The notes under the pieces are model-generated. The model was given only the letters and a program-made list of their open reading frames with translations, made no database searches and was not told the origin of the DNA. Made by a program: the position numbers and the translations under genes. DNA of 64,000 nucleotides, from the NCBI GenBank assembly GCA_947561715.1, contig OX387202.1:4043001-4107000 (forward strand). The letters are read 5' to 3'. This DNA comes from Ascidia mentula. Lineage: Eukaryota; Chordata; Ascidiacea; Phlebobranchia; Ascidiidae. Positions 35,353 through 46,819 of this stretch are shown here, in pieces. Every line of letters starts with the position of its first letter. The stretch's first letter is position 1.

Positions 35353-36229
35353 CTGAATGAAGTAATATCAATGTTATACATGGTGTGAATAACAACACAG
35401 ATAAGTGATGTCAAAAAACAATAAGTTGAAAACACAAATCAATAAATATTTTTAATCAAGCGCGAATATTTCTTATCCCGAATTAAATAAATCCGATTGA
35501 TTTAAAAAGAATAGAAACTGGGACAAACGAAATAATTTTGGTGTTTGTATCAGAATGAATAACGGAGGTAAACCGATTCCTGATAATAAAACATCTTACG
35601 ACCACCCAGTGCAGCGAATTCTCAATTAACAAAACTCTTTGATTCATAAAGGTCAAATTTTTATGTCAGTAAAGCCACATTGGTCGTTGTGTTGCAAGTA
35701 ATTTCCAGTATATCGTCTTTGTTGGCGTTGGCCACAGTGTGACCCTGTCAACGCAAATTTGCTTTGCCTTCAATATATGTTGTACAACGTTGTTTCACAC
35801 GCCTGACTGGCGAGGCCATTTCCTCTCTGATTATCGCTTGCGTTGGCAAGTGCTGTGCCTGACATTCTGTAATCTGTCGATTGCCACGTAAATTGCTTGT
35901 GTGAAAAGTTTTGAAAATAACATTGCCGTTCTTTTGTCTTCATACTGGAATTTGGTAAGAATAAAATTGTGCAAACAAATTGGAGATATATTGCTTCGAA
36001 ACCAGAAGAAAGAAGATTACCAAATTCTAGCCCCAAGGCTCAGGCCTTTCAAATAAACTCTCAAGTAAGGTTCACCTAGGAAATCTATGCCTCAACTAAA
36101 CGCAACCTATTGAGACATACGTTGCACTAACAACACATGAAAAGGTAATTTCGCACGACGCAAGAAGAAAATAGAACGATTTCAGGTTCTTCGCTATTTC
36201 CTAAAATCACTTGGATCTGAAAAAAACAA

Positions 36230-36740
36230 ATTTAAGAAGAACTTATCCTGACGATTGGTCAATTGTTATTACGTTAAAGGATGGATCCAAAGGCAATTTA
36301 TTCTTTCCTTCTGTTTCGCAAGAATCGACGGGGTTTACTCCTTTCAATTTGCTGCGTGGAAGATATGTGCGCCAACAGTGAAATAGGTTTGTACTGAACA
36401 TGGCTTATGTAAAAATACCAACGTCACTAACTACAGTAAGCTACTTTAACAAGACCCGATTTGAGCCACACGATAAACATAATGACTTTGCTCGGGATGT
36501 CAATGTGAATGAGCGGACGTATCATGTGAACATGTTGGATTAGTTCGCGGGAAACCTGCGACAAAACCTAATGACTTTGCTCGGGATGTCAATGGGAATG
36601 AGCTGACGTATCATATGAACATGTTAGATGAGTTCACATGAAACCTGCGACAAAACTTAATGACTTTGCTCGGGATATCAATGGGAATGAGCGGACGTAT
36701 CATGTGAACATGTTGGATGAGTTCGCGTGAAACCTGCGAT
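36230..36740 (+). mobile_element. Gypsy fragment with three minisatellite units
   Basis: Contains SQESTGFTPFNLLRGRYVR, the integrase-end motif, then NKTRFEPHDK and three units of the 89-bp repeat starting near 36480, 36568 and 36658. It is the duplicate of 26390-27905 with far fewer units. Confidence 0.8.
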
Positions 36741-36984
36741 AAACTTTGGACTAACAGACAACCGATTGTTTTCAGGTTAGTGTTATGGGACAATGGGGAG
36801 TTACTGGGAGTCAAGTTTGACCCAAACACGACGACCGCACAAATGTTACCAGTGCAAAAAGTTTGTAACGCGAAGAGGGCGAGCGAACAGTTGCCATCCT
36901 TCCTTTATGCGGCGCAACCAGGCTTCACCGCCTAGATGTGACGGGGGAACTCCTATGGGTGTCCCTCCTGTTACAGTACGTTCT

Positions 36985-37170
36985 TCGGACTGCGCAGGAG
37001 ATATGCTCGATGTGTGAGGTGTGGTGTACTAAACACACTGTGGCAACTACGACGTGGTCTATATTGGTGAGACTGACCGCGCATTACCTACGTGACTGCT
37101 GAAACATCAGCGTGACGTAATTAACAGCCAGATGTCAGCGGAAACAACGAATTAGCAGTCTATAGCTGGT
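36985..37170 (+). mobile_element. GIY-YIG fragment of another Penelope-like element
   Basis: The plus-strand frame reads GVVY then THCGNYDVVYIGETDRALPT and LLKHQRDVINSQMS, a GIY-YIG core with the family Tyr-Ile-Gly spacing. It has an in-frame stop after the first helix. Related sequence (ATTAACTGCCTGATGTCCATGG) occurs near 30275 and 39580. Too short to place in a family. Confidence 0.6.
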
Positions 37171-37404
37171 TTGGTGAATAGGATAGACCTAAAAATGACA
37201 TAATATTCAGAATGTCACTAAATTATTGTTCGGGTATATTGTGAATACAATGGTTAAGCATTACATACCGATATGGCGACAGAAGGCATTTAAATAACTA
37301 AACTTGCAACTTTCTTTCTTTTCGTACGTTGGATTTTTGCTCGCAACACTCAAAAAAGTTTGTGTGTGTTGAACGAATTCTGACCGAGACTTGAAATCAC
37401 TCAC

Positions 37405-37566
37405 CGTTTTTTTCAACAGTTTAATCTTCTCGGATAGATGTTTTGCACCAACGCTTGTCAGACCGCATTGACCCAGATACACTTGTTCAATGTTTCGGAT
37501 GCAGTCGGCCACGTAAACTGCACCACGGTCTTCTATATTGTTGTAGGAGAGGTCGAGCATCTTCAT
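37405..37566 (-). CDS. NLR LRR exon 5 of the array (162 nt)
   Basis: 54 codons after CATTCAG, ending ACG/GTGAGTG, phase 0. Two LRRs (LDLSYNNIEDRGAVYVADCIRNIEQVYLGQCGLTSVGAKHLSEKI), ending with Thr instead of Pro at the exon edge. It is the positional partner of the exon at 27943-28104, but its residues are closer to exon 4, which suggests exchange between neighbouring copies. Confidence 0.85.
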
Positions 37567-38681
37567 CTGAATGAAGTAATATCAATGTTATACATGGTGT
37601 GAATAACAACACAGATAAGTGATATCAAAAAACAATAAGTTGAAAACACAAATCAAGCAAGTAATAATTATTTTTAATCAAGCGCGAACAATTTTTATCC
37701 CAATTTCCATAATTCGATTTGGAATAGATACTGGGATGGACAGAAACTGGGACAGACGAAGACTCGGCATTCCAAGTTATAAGATTACAATCCAGGGCGT
37801 GTTGTTTGCCAAAAACACTAATTTGAGAAGAACTTCTCCAACGATTGGTCAATCGTGATTACGTAAAATGATGGAACCAAAGGTAATTTAATAACAATAT
37901 GGGCCAGTCTCTTTGTACTCTTTGTTTCTGTTTCGCAAAAATTGACGTGGATTTCCCCCCTTCAAATTTGTTTATATTAATCACCATATGTAAATGAAAA
38001 TATGTATATAGACAACATAACAGACTTTGTGTTAGCTTTACAATCGGCAAGAACAATTGAATCGAAAATCGCTCGTAAAAACGAACTAAATGTTTATGAT
38101 GGAAGGTGGTTGTGCTTGAAGTAATTTCTGTTCGATGCCGATTCCTCGCGAATAAAAATCGTCGTTTTTCTTTTTTTCCTTTTTGATTTAAAGTTCAAAA
38201 GTACTAAAAGTACTCAGCTCAAATAATGCTCAAAAACGTTAAATTATGCAATAAAGTTGGTCCATTTTGTTATCCTTTTCCTAGATTCAACCATGATCTT
38301 TTGAGAAATCTTGATAGCGTTGACTATATTTTTAGGTGCGAATTCGCTTGCGAAATACGATAATCATTTCAAAATATTACACAGTTACTGAAATAAAATT
38401 TCCAACTGGATACACACCAGTCACGGTTAGCGGCAGGTGGTGCGGTTTTCTCAACACGGCAAGCGGCAAGGCATTCACACCAGTCGGCGTCATGCCGTGA
38501 CGGCGTGATTTTCTCGCTTGAAGCGGTTGACGGCAGAGTTAAATCTGATTCAACTTTTCCGTCAGCTGCAATGATTGTTAGCTTGTTTTCGTTCGACTTG
38601 TTATAATTAATTTAAAGTGGTTTTACCAGCTTTTGTTTATAAATTGAGTGTTTGGCGATAAGTTATCACAAAATATTTGAC

Positions 38682-38991
38682 GCAGTAATATTTCACGCAA
38701 TGGCATGATTGGCAGGATCGCCCCACTACGCAGGTCCTTGCTTGGCGATCACAGCTATCGTATCGCGATCATTAGGTTTGCAGGTTTGGATGCCCAGGCA
38801 TTGCAGCCTAGCTGGATCAGCCACTTTGGCCACAATATACCCCGTGAAACCACTGAGCTCCTGTAGCTCAGTTGGTAGAGCGTTGGGCCTGGTTAGCCCA
38901 ATGTCGTGTGTTCAAACCTCACCCGGAGCTTGATTTTTCAAATCTTGCTCCGACTTGTCAGGAAAAAGAGGCTGATCCAGCTAGGCTGCAA
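38682..38991 (+). mobile_element. SINE with tRNA-like core and inverted arms
   Basis: Starts with GCAGTAATATT and GCAATGGCATGA, then a GATCGCCCCACT...GGCGATCACAGC hairpin, a left arm ending GCAGCCTAGCTGGATCAGCCAC, a 73-nt tRNA-like core (38857-38929), and a shortened right arm (GGCTGATCCAGCTAGGCTGCA). The duplicate locus near 29640 lacks the insert, so it arrived after the segmental duplication. A target-site duplication is not clear for this copy. Confidence 0.75.
38857..38929 (+). ncRNA. tRNA-like SINE core (pol III promoter)
   Basis: 73 nt with A box TAGCTCAGTTGG and B box GTTCAAACCTC. The ends pair (GCTCC with GGAGC) and an anticodon-like stem TGGGC/GCCCA encloses CTGGTTA. It is not a tRNA gene: the acceptor stem pairs over only five bases and the T stem has a mismatch. 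The same core is in the element at 46820-47205. Confidence 0.7.
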
Positions 38992-39819
38992 TGTATTATT
39001 ATTAATCGCAATGGCGTAAATTGCCTTGCGTTAATTAAGATTTGGTTATAATTAAATCGTTTGGTTTACAAAATCTTTTAGATCAGTGCAACTAACATTG
39101 TCATTTCTCTGTTACAACAGTAATAGCGAACTAAATAATACATATGTTCTAAGTAAACGCTCTGTACATGATTAATTGTTGATCATTAAAGTTAATCGAT
39201 AATAACAACTTGATTTGAAGTTTAATAAAACTAAATGAAGTTTCCTACCAACATATTTACGACATAAAGACGCTCATTGGATTTTCGATAGTGAAATGAT
39301 TTGCCGCGTTGGCGCCAACCGCACTGCAGGTGTGAATACGCGACAGTCATGCATCTCTAGCCGCAAACGTCAACCAGCACTGACGAGGCGCGTGCAATGA
39401 CCGACACCGATGTGTTAACGCCTCAAAGACACACCGATGTAATATGGCTTTGATCATTGCTTCGGCAAACTCCCTTTAAAGCGAGGTAATGTACATCACT
39501 CTAATACGGGGATTACATGATCGACGTTTGGTCTGAAACATTCCCGTATTATTGAAGTTAAGAGAAAAGTTTTGTTACAGATTAACTGCCTGATGTCCAT
39601 GGAAACAATACTTTCACATCATGTATAAAGTACGAAGCGTGAGTTGGATTCAAAAAACAATTCTGGGCAAAGAAGACGACAGGTTTAATCGTACGCGAAT
39701 CTTTTCAAAAAAATGCTTAAGAAGTTACGCCTAACGACCGGAAACATTTTCATCTGCAGGAATACGGATTGTTTTCCGTGAAATGCGCATCAAGGATGGT
39801 TACAGTTTTCGTAGAGTTT

Positions 39820-41110
39820 CTGGATGTGTAGCACGACCCGGATTGCGAATCTAGCTTTGGGTTTCTCACCAAAAATTTGTTAACGAGACAGCAAAAGAGC
39901 GGTGTTTCCTTTATGGAACATCTTATCACTATGACACATTTACAAGTCCATTACTCTATGTGAAGCATGTCGTTTGCATTGCCTGAATGAAAGACAAGAC
40001 AACTACCTGCAAAGCCTGGATCAACTTCAGGACAAGTGTACAAAATCAGGCTTCCCGAGGAAGGCCATTTATCAAAATATTGCAGAGGCACGAACTTGGA
40101 CAACGCTGTCGTGATGCCACCGTAAAGGACAAAATCTCAATGATTGCTTGGGGCACCGCCTTTCCTAAAGTGCTCAGACTAACGCATAAAGAGAAAGAAT
40201 TGAAAAGCCAAGCAAGAATTGTTTACAAACGACCGCCGTGTTTGGGAAATATTCTGACCAATTACCGGCAACTGGTATTGCAAACAGACTGCAGCAACTC
40301 CGCGGGGAGTTACGCTTACAGACGGTACGCGGACATCATGGCAACCATAAATCTATGGTTATTGAAACGACCAATTTAACGACGAAAACACGTAAAGAAT
40401 ACAAACTAACGCAACATCTACCCTGTGCAAGTTATGGCATTTCGTTGCATCGTGCCAAATCTGTCATGAGCAGTACGTTGGTCAGACTAAAAATAAATTC
40501 TCAAAACGATGGACGCAATATAGGTCACTTTGGAACGTGACAGTAGGCAAAACGGGGTGTACCGAAAAGACGGCCATGCGCCACCATTATTTAAGCGCGC
40601 ACCCCTCGTCAGGTCAACACAAGCCCTATGACAGCTCTTTTGCAGTGACATTTGTGGAACAACCGATGGTAAACAGACGGGATGTTTGCGAAGCCAAATT
40701 AATGAACCTGAAGCAAGTCCAAAAAATGATCATTTCCAGAACTCGGGGAATAATATCTTGGCGTTTTATTGCTGTGTCCTTCGGTTGCAACGTAATTCTG
40801 TTCATTGGTTTTTGCCATTCCTCTTATCACGTTCTGTGTTGTGTTTACGTCGTACGTTCGAGCTGCGGTGTTGTTGTGTTGCGTGTTCATGTCATTTGCC
40901 CATTTTTATCTTAGCGCCACTGGAGCCGCAACGCCTTCCATTGCAGTGTAGTGCATAGGGAAGGCAGCAGTACTGGAATTTTTGCTTTTTACTTTGATTT
41001 ATTTTATTTCGTTCTTTTGTTTATTTTTTTCAATTTCCGAATAGCTTTCTGTGTTTACTTGCAGCTTCATATGTACAGAAACTGAAAGTGCGCGTGCAGG
41101 CGAAATTGAT
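39820..41110 (+). mobile_element. Penelope-like element 3' end, array copy B
   Basis: Duplicate of 30520-31740. The RT-thumb part is more broken. The connector reads RPPCLGNILTNYRQL ... YRRYADIMATI. The GIY-YIG residues (EQYVGQTKN) survive across frameshifts. The tail, including GCAACGCCTTCCATTGCAGTG, is longer than in copy A, which has lost about 60 bp near 31560. Inactive. Confidence 0.8.
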
Positions 41111-41760
41111 TTTTTAATATTGTTGATCAATCAGTTGACTTCAATTTGAAACTGGTGATAACATTGACTTATTATCAAAATAAACTGGTGTCGCTGATAG
41201 AGTTCAATGCCAACTAAAAGAGTAGATTCTGGAGAAATTAAGGAACCAGTCACGACCGGAAACAAAAATGTTTACCATCTGGGTATTGTTACTAAAACAA
41301 AAACATTTAAACAGTTGGATTTGGTTTCTTAACGTTTTTCGCCCTGTGCTCCATTACTTCCATTCATTTTCATTAGACCCGCTTTCAAAAATTGTATGAC
41401 AAAAACAATTTAAAGTACATTTTGTCACAAACACGAACAACCAAACCCTTGCAAATTCCAATTGATTCAATTTCTTTTGTTCAAGTACATTTCTTGCAAC
41501 AACTGGGTCGATGTTATTATGAATGAAACCAAAATCTGAAACCAAACACACCCACACATTTCCACCACCAAAAATAGAATAGCATGCGACCCATATGTTG
41601 GTAACGGTCCACTAGTTGGAAACACTTGCATTTTTTCCCACATTCCTGACAGTAAAGTAATGTATGATTTGTCACTCATGAAAAATTTTCATTTTCGTTA
41701 TGAAGTCTCACAACAGGACTAATGTCTTACTGATATAAAAATACTTCAACAACATTTTAC

Positions 41761-42027
41761 TGGTTGGCTTCTCCTTTGAATCACGAAGGTGAGATTCTCG
41801 AGGTCGATCGGGAGGAGCGATGAGTAACTGAGGTCGATCTCATCAGGGAGTAAGGAAGACACAGATGAAGTTAACTCCTCATCGTTTACTTCATGAGCCC
41901 AGCTGCAACATCGAAGTATCGCTTGCATGGTCGGTTGCCCCATATACGATGAAGCGAGATTCTTCAGCAGCTTCTTCTTCGTTTCCTTGGTACATTTCAA
42001 ACAAATTAAATTAGTAGAGCGCAAATT
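41761..42027 (-). CDS. NACHT-tail/LRR exon B (267 nt, no NACHT)
   Basis: 89 codons from GATGCAG to CCA/GTAAAAT, phase 0, open. Residues: NLICLKCTKE (one Cys of the CxxC pair replaced by Leu), KKKLLKNLASSYMGQ, LRCCSWAHEVNDEELTSSVSSLLPDEIDL, LENLTFVIQRRSQ. It lies 186 nt downstream of LRR exon 6 in the minus sense. The donor reads GTAAAA where copies A, C, D and the NACHT exon have GTAAGA, a weaker match to consensus. Confidence 0.75.
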
Positions 42028-42213
42028 CTGCATCGTCACAGAATGTTTTAATTGAAAATCTACTTAATTTGTCAAAATTAAAGCTACTCTTATAAAACAA
42101 ATGAACTTGGCGCACAACACTTCTAGTACGCTGATATTTTCGAACATGTTTGATGCATTCATTGCAATACAAACACCAATCGTGTTCGTTTGGACAGACA
42201 TGATATCACTCAC

Positions 42214-42375
42214 TGGTTTCTTTAAAAGTTTAATCTTCTCGTACAGATGTTTGGCACCAAGGCTTGTCAGACCGCATTGATGCAGATACACCTGTTCAAT
42301 GTTTTGGATGCAGTCCGCCACGTAAACCGCACCCTGGTCTTCTATCTTGTTGTTGGAGAGGTGAAGCCGTTTCAA
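42214..42375 (-). CDS. NLR LRR exon 6 of the array (162 nt)
   Basis: 54 codons from CATTCAG to CCA/GTGAGTG, phase 0. Two LRRs (LKRLHLSNNKIEDQGAVYVADCIQNIEQVYLHQCGLTSLGAKHLYEKI). It is the partner of exon 3 in the segmental duplication, with different residues at the variable positions (R, H, DQG, HQC). Confidence 0.85.
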
Positions 42376-42639
42376 CTGAATGAAATAATATCCAAGTTGG
42401 ACATAGTGTGAATAAATGAGTGGTATTAAAACTATATTTTGACAAAACGAAACAAAATAGAAGTAATTATTTAACTTTGACATAAATGTTTTTTCTCCCG
42501 ATAAAAATATATGTCACATTTTTGTTTGGATACTCGTGAGGAACACCCAACAGAGTAATTGGAAAGTTTGTATCAGGATGAATGACGGAGGAAAACCGAT
42601 TCCTGAGGATAAAACATTTAACAACCACCCATTTTAGAA

Positions 42640-43540
42640 CTAGCTAGCTGGAAGATTGCACGGTAATAAAAAGTTCTCTATTCCAATTTTCAAATGACGA
42701 AACATCGGTGCTCCAACATTTCAAAGATTGCACTCAATTACGCAGGTTGGAAACCGTTGTTACGTAATACAGACGTTTGTAAATGATTGTTACGAAATAT
42801 CGATGTTTGTTAAAGCGCTCTAAGCTGGCTTGTACTCGCATAGCCCAGCCGCCTTGGAGGTTTCATTGCAAATCATATGAACCTTGAATAAAAGATGAAT
42901 AAAAATGATTTAAAAGAATTAAGATGCAAACGAATAAGAAGAACCAACAGCCACCGTCGGGCGATGCAGGTCGAAATCAACGAACTGAAACGCGCAAATC
43001 TATTTAACCGAGACAGTTGTCCCGCGAACCCTTCCACGTTTGTGAACCTGATAATGGACAGGGAATTATTGTGCGTCAAACCAGACACTGTCTGAGTCGT
43101 AGTAGAATTGTAACATCTTCATCTAGAGGAAAATGACATGGCGCAAGAGGACAGTAGACCACTAGGCGTTAAGGGTGTCGAAATCCATGTGATATCGAAC
43201 ATCATAACAATCGAAGACTGTTACGGATTGCCAGTCACCAGCAGACCATCCCCAATTATTGGTCCAGTAGACGTTTGTCTTGTGGTTGAAATAAAGTTTT
43301 TTATCGAAGTATGCGCTAAAGCACGAGTGTGCAGTATTCCAAATATGGTGGAATGGATCGCCCGTGTTGTTCAATATACGAGTTGGTCACTGGTACGACT
43401 GTAAGGCCTTTACAATGTGATACAGTTACCGGTTCCACCGCCAATGTTAGGGACGAACAAATAGACCTGTCGGGGTTGCGAATTGCTGACATTTGTCCGG
43501 TATCTGACAACGCAACTTTCCGCTACCACCAGTACTTGTT
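42640..43540 (+). repeat. NLR-array repeat block, copy 2
   Basis: Longer copy of the block at 34040-34620. It adds the segment with CSIPNMVEWIARVV and CDTVTGSTANVRDEQIDLS. In-frame stops separate the pieces. It lies between LRR exons 6 and 7 and lacks the Penelope tail that follows in copies 3 and 4. Confidence 0.65.
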
Positions 43541-43702
43541 CATCTTGATTCATGGAATTTTGCGTCACTCGGCTCCTCTTATAAAACAAATGAACCTAAC
43601 GCACAACACCTCTGGTACGCTGACATTTTCATGCATATTGGACGCATTAATTACAATAAAAACAAAAATATTGTTCCTTTGGACAGACATGAAATCACTT
43701 AC

Positions 43703-43864
43703 CGGTTTCTTCAACAGTTTAATCTTCTCGTACAGATGTTTGGCACCAAGGCTTGTCAGACCGCATTCATCCAGATCCACTTGTTCAATGTTTTGGATGC
43801 AATCCGCCACGTAAACCGCACCACGGTCTTCTATCTTGTTGTTGGAGAGGCGGAGCAGTTTTAA
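43703..43864 (-). CDS. NLR LRR exon 7 of the array (162 nt)
   Basis: 54 codons from TATTCAG to CCG/GTAAGTG, phase 0. The donor GTAAGTG matches consensus better than the GTGAGTG of its sisters. Two LRRs (LKLLRLSNNKIEDRGAVYVADCIQNIEQVDLDECGLTSLGAKHLYEKI). There is no 267-nt exon just downstream; the next exon is LRR exon 6. Confidence 0.85.
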
Positions 43865-44139
43865 CTGAATAAAATAATTTCTGAGTTGGACATTGTGTAA
43901 ATAAATGAGCGGTATTAAAACTATATTCTGACAAAACGAAACAAAATAGAAGTAATTATTTAACTTTGATATAAATATTTTTTCTCCCGATAAAAATAAA
44001 TATCTCATTACGCTGAAACCTTAGAGGTTAATGTTTGGATACTCGTGAGGAACACCCAACAGAATAATTGGTAAGTTTGTATCAGAATGAATGACGGAGG
44101 AAAACCGATTCCTGAGGATAAAACATTCAACGCTCAACC

Positions 44140-45080
44140 AATTTAGAACTAGCTTGCTGGAATATTGCACGGTAATAAAAAGTTCTCCATTCCAATTTTC
44201 TAATAACGAAACAACGGTGCGCCAACATTTGAAAGATTTCACTCAATTACGCAGGTTGGAAACTATTGTTACGCAATACAGACGTTTGTAAATGATTATT
44301 ACGAAATATAGATGTTTGTTGAATCGCTCTAAGCTTACTTGGACTCGCATAGCCCATCTTCCTTGGAGGTTTCGTTGCAATCATATAAACTTTGCACAAA
44401 AGATGAACAAAATTATTCAGAAAGAATTGAGACGCAAAGGAAACGGAAGAAGAACCAACAGCGACTGTCGTGCGATGCAGGTCGAAATCGATGAATTGAA
44501 ATGCGCGAATCTTTTTAACCGAGACAGTTATCCCGCGAACCCTTCCACGTTTGTGAACCTGATGATGGACAGGGAATTATTGTGCGTCTAACCAGACACT
44601 GTTTGAGTTGTAGGAGAATGGTAAGATCTGCACCTGGAGGAAAATGAAATGGCGCAAGTGGACACTAGACCACTAGGCGTTAAGGGTGTCGAACTCCATG
44701 TGATGTCGAACATCATAACAATCGAATACTGTTACGGATTGCCAGTTACCAGCAGACCATCCCCAATTACCGGTCCAGTAGACGTTTGTCTTGTGGTTGA
44801 ATTAAAAGTTTTTTATCGAAGTATGCGCTAAAGCACGAGTGTGCAGTATTCCAAATACGGTGGAATGGATCATCCTTGTTGTTGAAAATGCGAGTTGGTC
44901 ACTGGTTCGATTGTAAGTCCTTTACAATGTGATACAGTTACCGGTTTCACCGCCAATGTTAGGGACGAACAAATAGACCTGTCGGAGGGATTGCGAATTG
45001 CTGGTATTGGTCCGGTATCTGACAATGCAACTTTCCGCTACCACCGGTACATTTTCATCTTGATACATGGAATAACCTAT
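44140..45080 (+). repeat. NLR-array repeat block, copy 3
   Basis: Same block as 42640-43540, followed directly by a Penelope tail. Open pieces include NSDCRAMQVEIDELKCANL and VDTRPLGVKGVELHVMSNI. Differences from copy 2 are scattered substitutions and short indels. Confidence 0.65.
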
Positions 45081-45099
45081 GTATTATTTACTCCTTGTT

Positions 45100-45890
45100 A
45101 CAAGTTTCATTTGCTACGAACAGAAACATGTCATTTGAAATTGCACTGTGTTCGACGTTATTTTTTACATCAGCTTGCATAAAGTTCATGATGATGCTGA
45201 ACTCTGACCTCGATTCCTGTGACTTGAACAACGCTTTGTCACGCCACCGAAAAGGACAAAATCTCAATGATTGCTTGGAGCACCCCCTTTCCTTAAGTGC
45301 TCAAGCTAATGTACAAAGAGAAAGAATTGAAAACCAAGCAAGAATTGTTGACAAACGACCGCCGTCTTTAGGAAATATTCTGACAAATTGCAGGCAACTG
45401 GCATTGCAAACAGACTACAGCAGCTCCGCGGGGAGTTACGCTTACAGACGGTGCGCAGACATCATGGCAACCATAAATCTATGGTTATTGAAACCACCAA
45501 TTTAACGACGAAAACAGGTAAAACAAACATCTACTCTGTGCAAGTTATGGCATTTTTGTTGCATCGTGCCAAATCTGCCATGAGCAGTACGTTGGACAGA
45601 CAAAAAATAGTTTCTCAAAACGATGGACGCAATATAGGTCAGATTGGAACGTGACAATAGGCAAAACGAGAAATAGGCCGCTGGAATCGCAACGCCTTCC
45701 ATTGTAGTGTAGTGCATAGGGAAAACAGCAGTACAGGACTTTATGCTTTTTACTTTGATTAATATTTTTTTGTTTCATTCTTTTGTTTATTTTACCAATT
45801 ACCGTATAGCTTTCTGTGTTTACTTGCAATTTCGTATTTGAAGAAAATGAGAATGCCCGTGCAGGTGAAATCGATATTTTAATATTGTTA
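45100..45890 (+). mobile_element. Penelope-like element 3' end, array copy C (shortened)
   Basis: Carries the connector (RPPSLGNILTNCRQL ... YRRCADIMATI) and GIY-YIG start (CHEQYVGQTKN) but has lost the segment between GCAAAACGAG and the tail: AATAGGCCGC joins directly to the GCAACGCCTTCCATTG tail. The RT thumb is also missing. Inactive. Confidence 0.78.
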
Positions 45891-46152
45891 ATCAATCAGT
45901 TGACTTTAATAATCGATGTTATTGTAAATGAAACCAAATACATCCACACATTTTCGCAACCAAAAAATAAATAGCATGCGACCCATTTGGTGGTATCGGT
46001 CCCCTTGTTGGAAAACACTTTCATTTTTTCCACATTCCTGACAGTAAAGTAATGTATGATTTGTCCCTCATGAAAAATTTTCATTTACGTTTCGAAGTCT
46101 CACAACTGGACTAATATCTTACTGATATAAAAATACATAAATAACATCTTAC

Positions 46153-46419
46153 TGGTTGGCTTCTCCTTTGAATCACGAAGGTGAGATTCTCGAGGTCGAT
46201 CGGGAGGAGCGATGAACGACGGAGGTCGATCTCATCAGGGAGTAAGGAGGACACGGATGAAGTTAACTCCTCATCGTTTACTTTATGAGCCCAGCGGCAA
46301 CATCGAAGTATTGCTTGGTTGGTTGAAACCCCTATATACGATGATGCGAGATTCTTCAGCAGCTTCTTCTTCGTTTCCTTGGTATATTTCAGACAAATCA
46401 AATTAGTGGAGCGCAAATT
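46153..46419 (-). CDS. NACHT-tail/LRR exon C (267 nt, no NACHT)
   Basis: 89 codons after GAGGCAG, ending CCA/GTAAGATG, phase 0, open. It reads NLICLKYTKE (both Cys of the CxxC pair lost), KKKLLKNLASSYIGV, LRCCRWAHKVNDEELTSSVSSLLPDEIDL, LENLTFVIQRRSQ. It lies 208 nt downstream of LRR exon 8 in the minus sense. Loss of the Cys pair in copies B and C argues that it is not an essential metal site. Confidence 0.75.
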
Positions 46420-46627
46420 CTGCCTCGTGACAGAATGTTTTTATTGAAATTGAACCTAATTTTCCCAAATTACCTAAAATGTGCCCCTGCTTTATTGGTT
46501 GTATTGTTTTGCGTCACTGGGCTCCTCTTATAAAACACGCACAACACCTCTAGTAAGATGACATTTAGGTACATTCATTGCAATATTAATGAATATTTTT
46601 CCTTTAAACAGACATGAAATCACTCAC

Positions 46628-46789
46628 CGGATTCTTTAACAGTTTAATCTTCTCGTACAGATGTTTGGCATCAACACCTGTCAGACCGCATTTATGCAGA
46701 TACACCTCTTCAATGTTTTGGATGCAGTCCGCCACGTAAACCGCACCCCGGTCTTCTATCTTGTTTTCGGAGAGGTTGAGCACTTTCAA
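46628..46789 (-). CDS. NLR LRR exon 8 of the array (162 nt)
   Basis: 54 codons from TATTCAG to CCG/GTGAGTG, phase 0. Two LRRs (LNLSENKIEDRGAVYVADCIQNIEEVYLHKCGLTGVDAKHLYEKI). The SINE at 46820-47205 sits only 31 bp upstream of its acceptor, in the branch-point region, and could affect splicing of this exon. Confidence 0.85.
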
Positions 46790-46819
46790 CTGAATAAAGT
46801 AATATTCAAGTTGGACATA

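Larger units (their letters stand above)
37960..39800. repeat. Duplicated non-coding block (second copy)
   Basis: Second copy of 28800-30500, interrupted by the SINE at 38682-38991. It includes the GCCGTGACGGCGTGATTTTCTCGCTTG and GCCGCGTTGGCGCCAACCGCACTGCAGGTGT landmarks. A stretch of about 40 bp present in copy 1 (near 30020) is missing here. No gene. Confidence 0.8.

Noticed and set aside
38857-38929. A tRNA gene on the plus strand
   Set aside because: The A and B boxes are good but the acceptor stem pairs over only five bases, the anticodon arm is out of register, and the same core sits inside a repeated, retroposed element at 46.9 kb.
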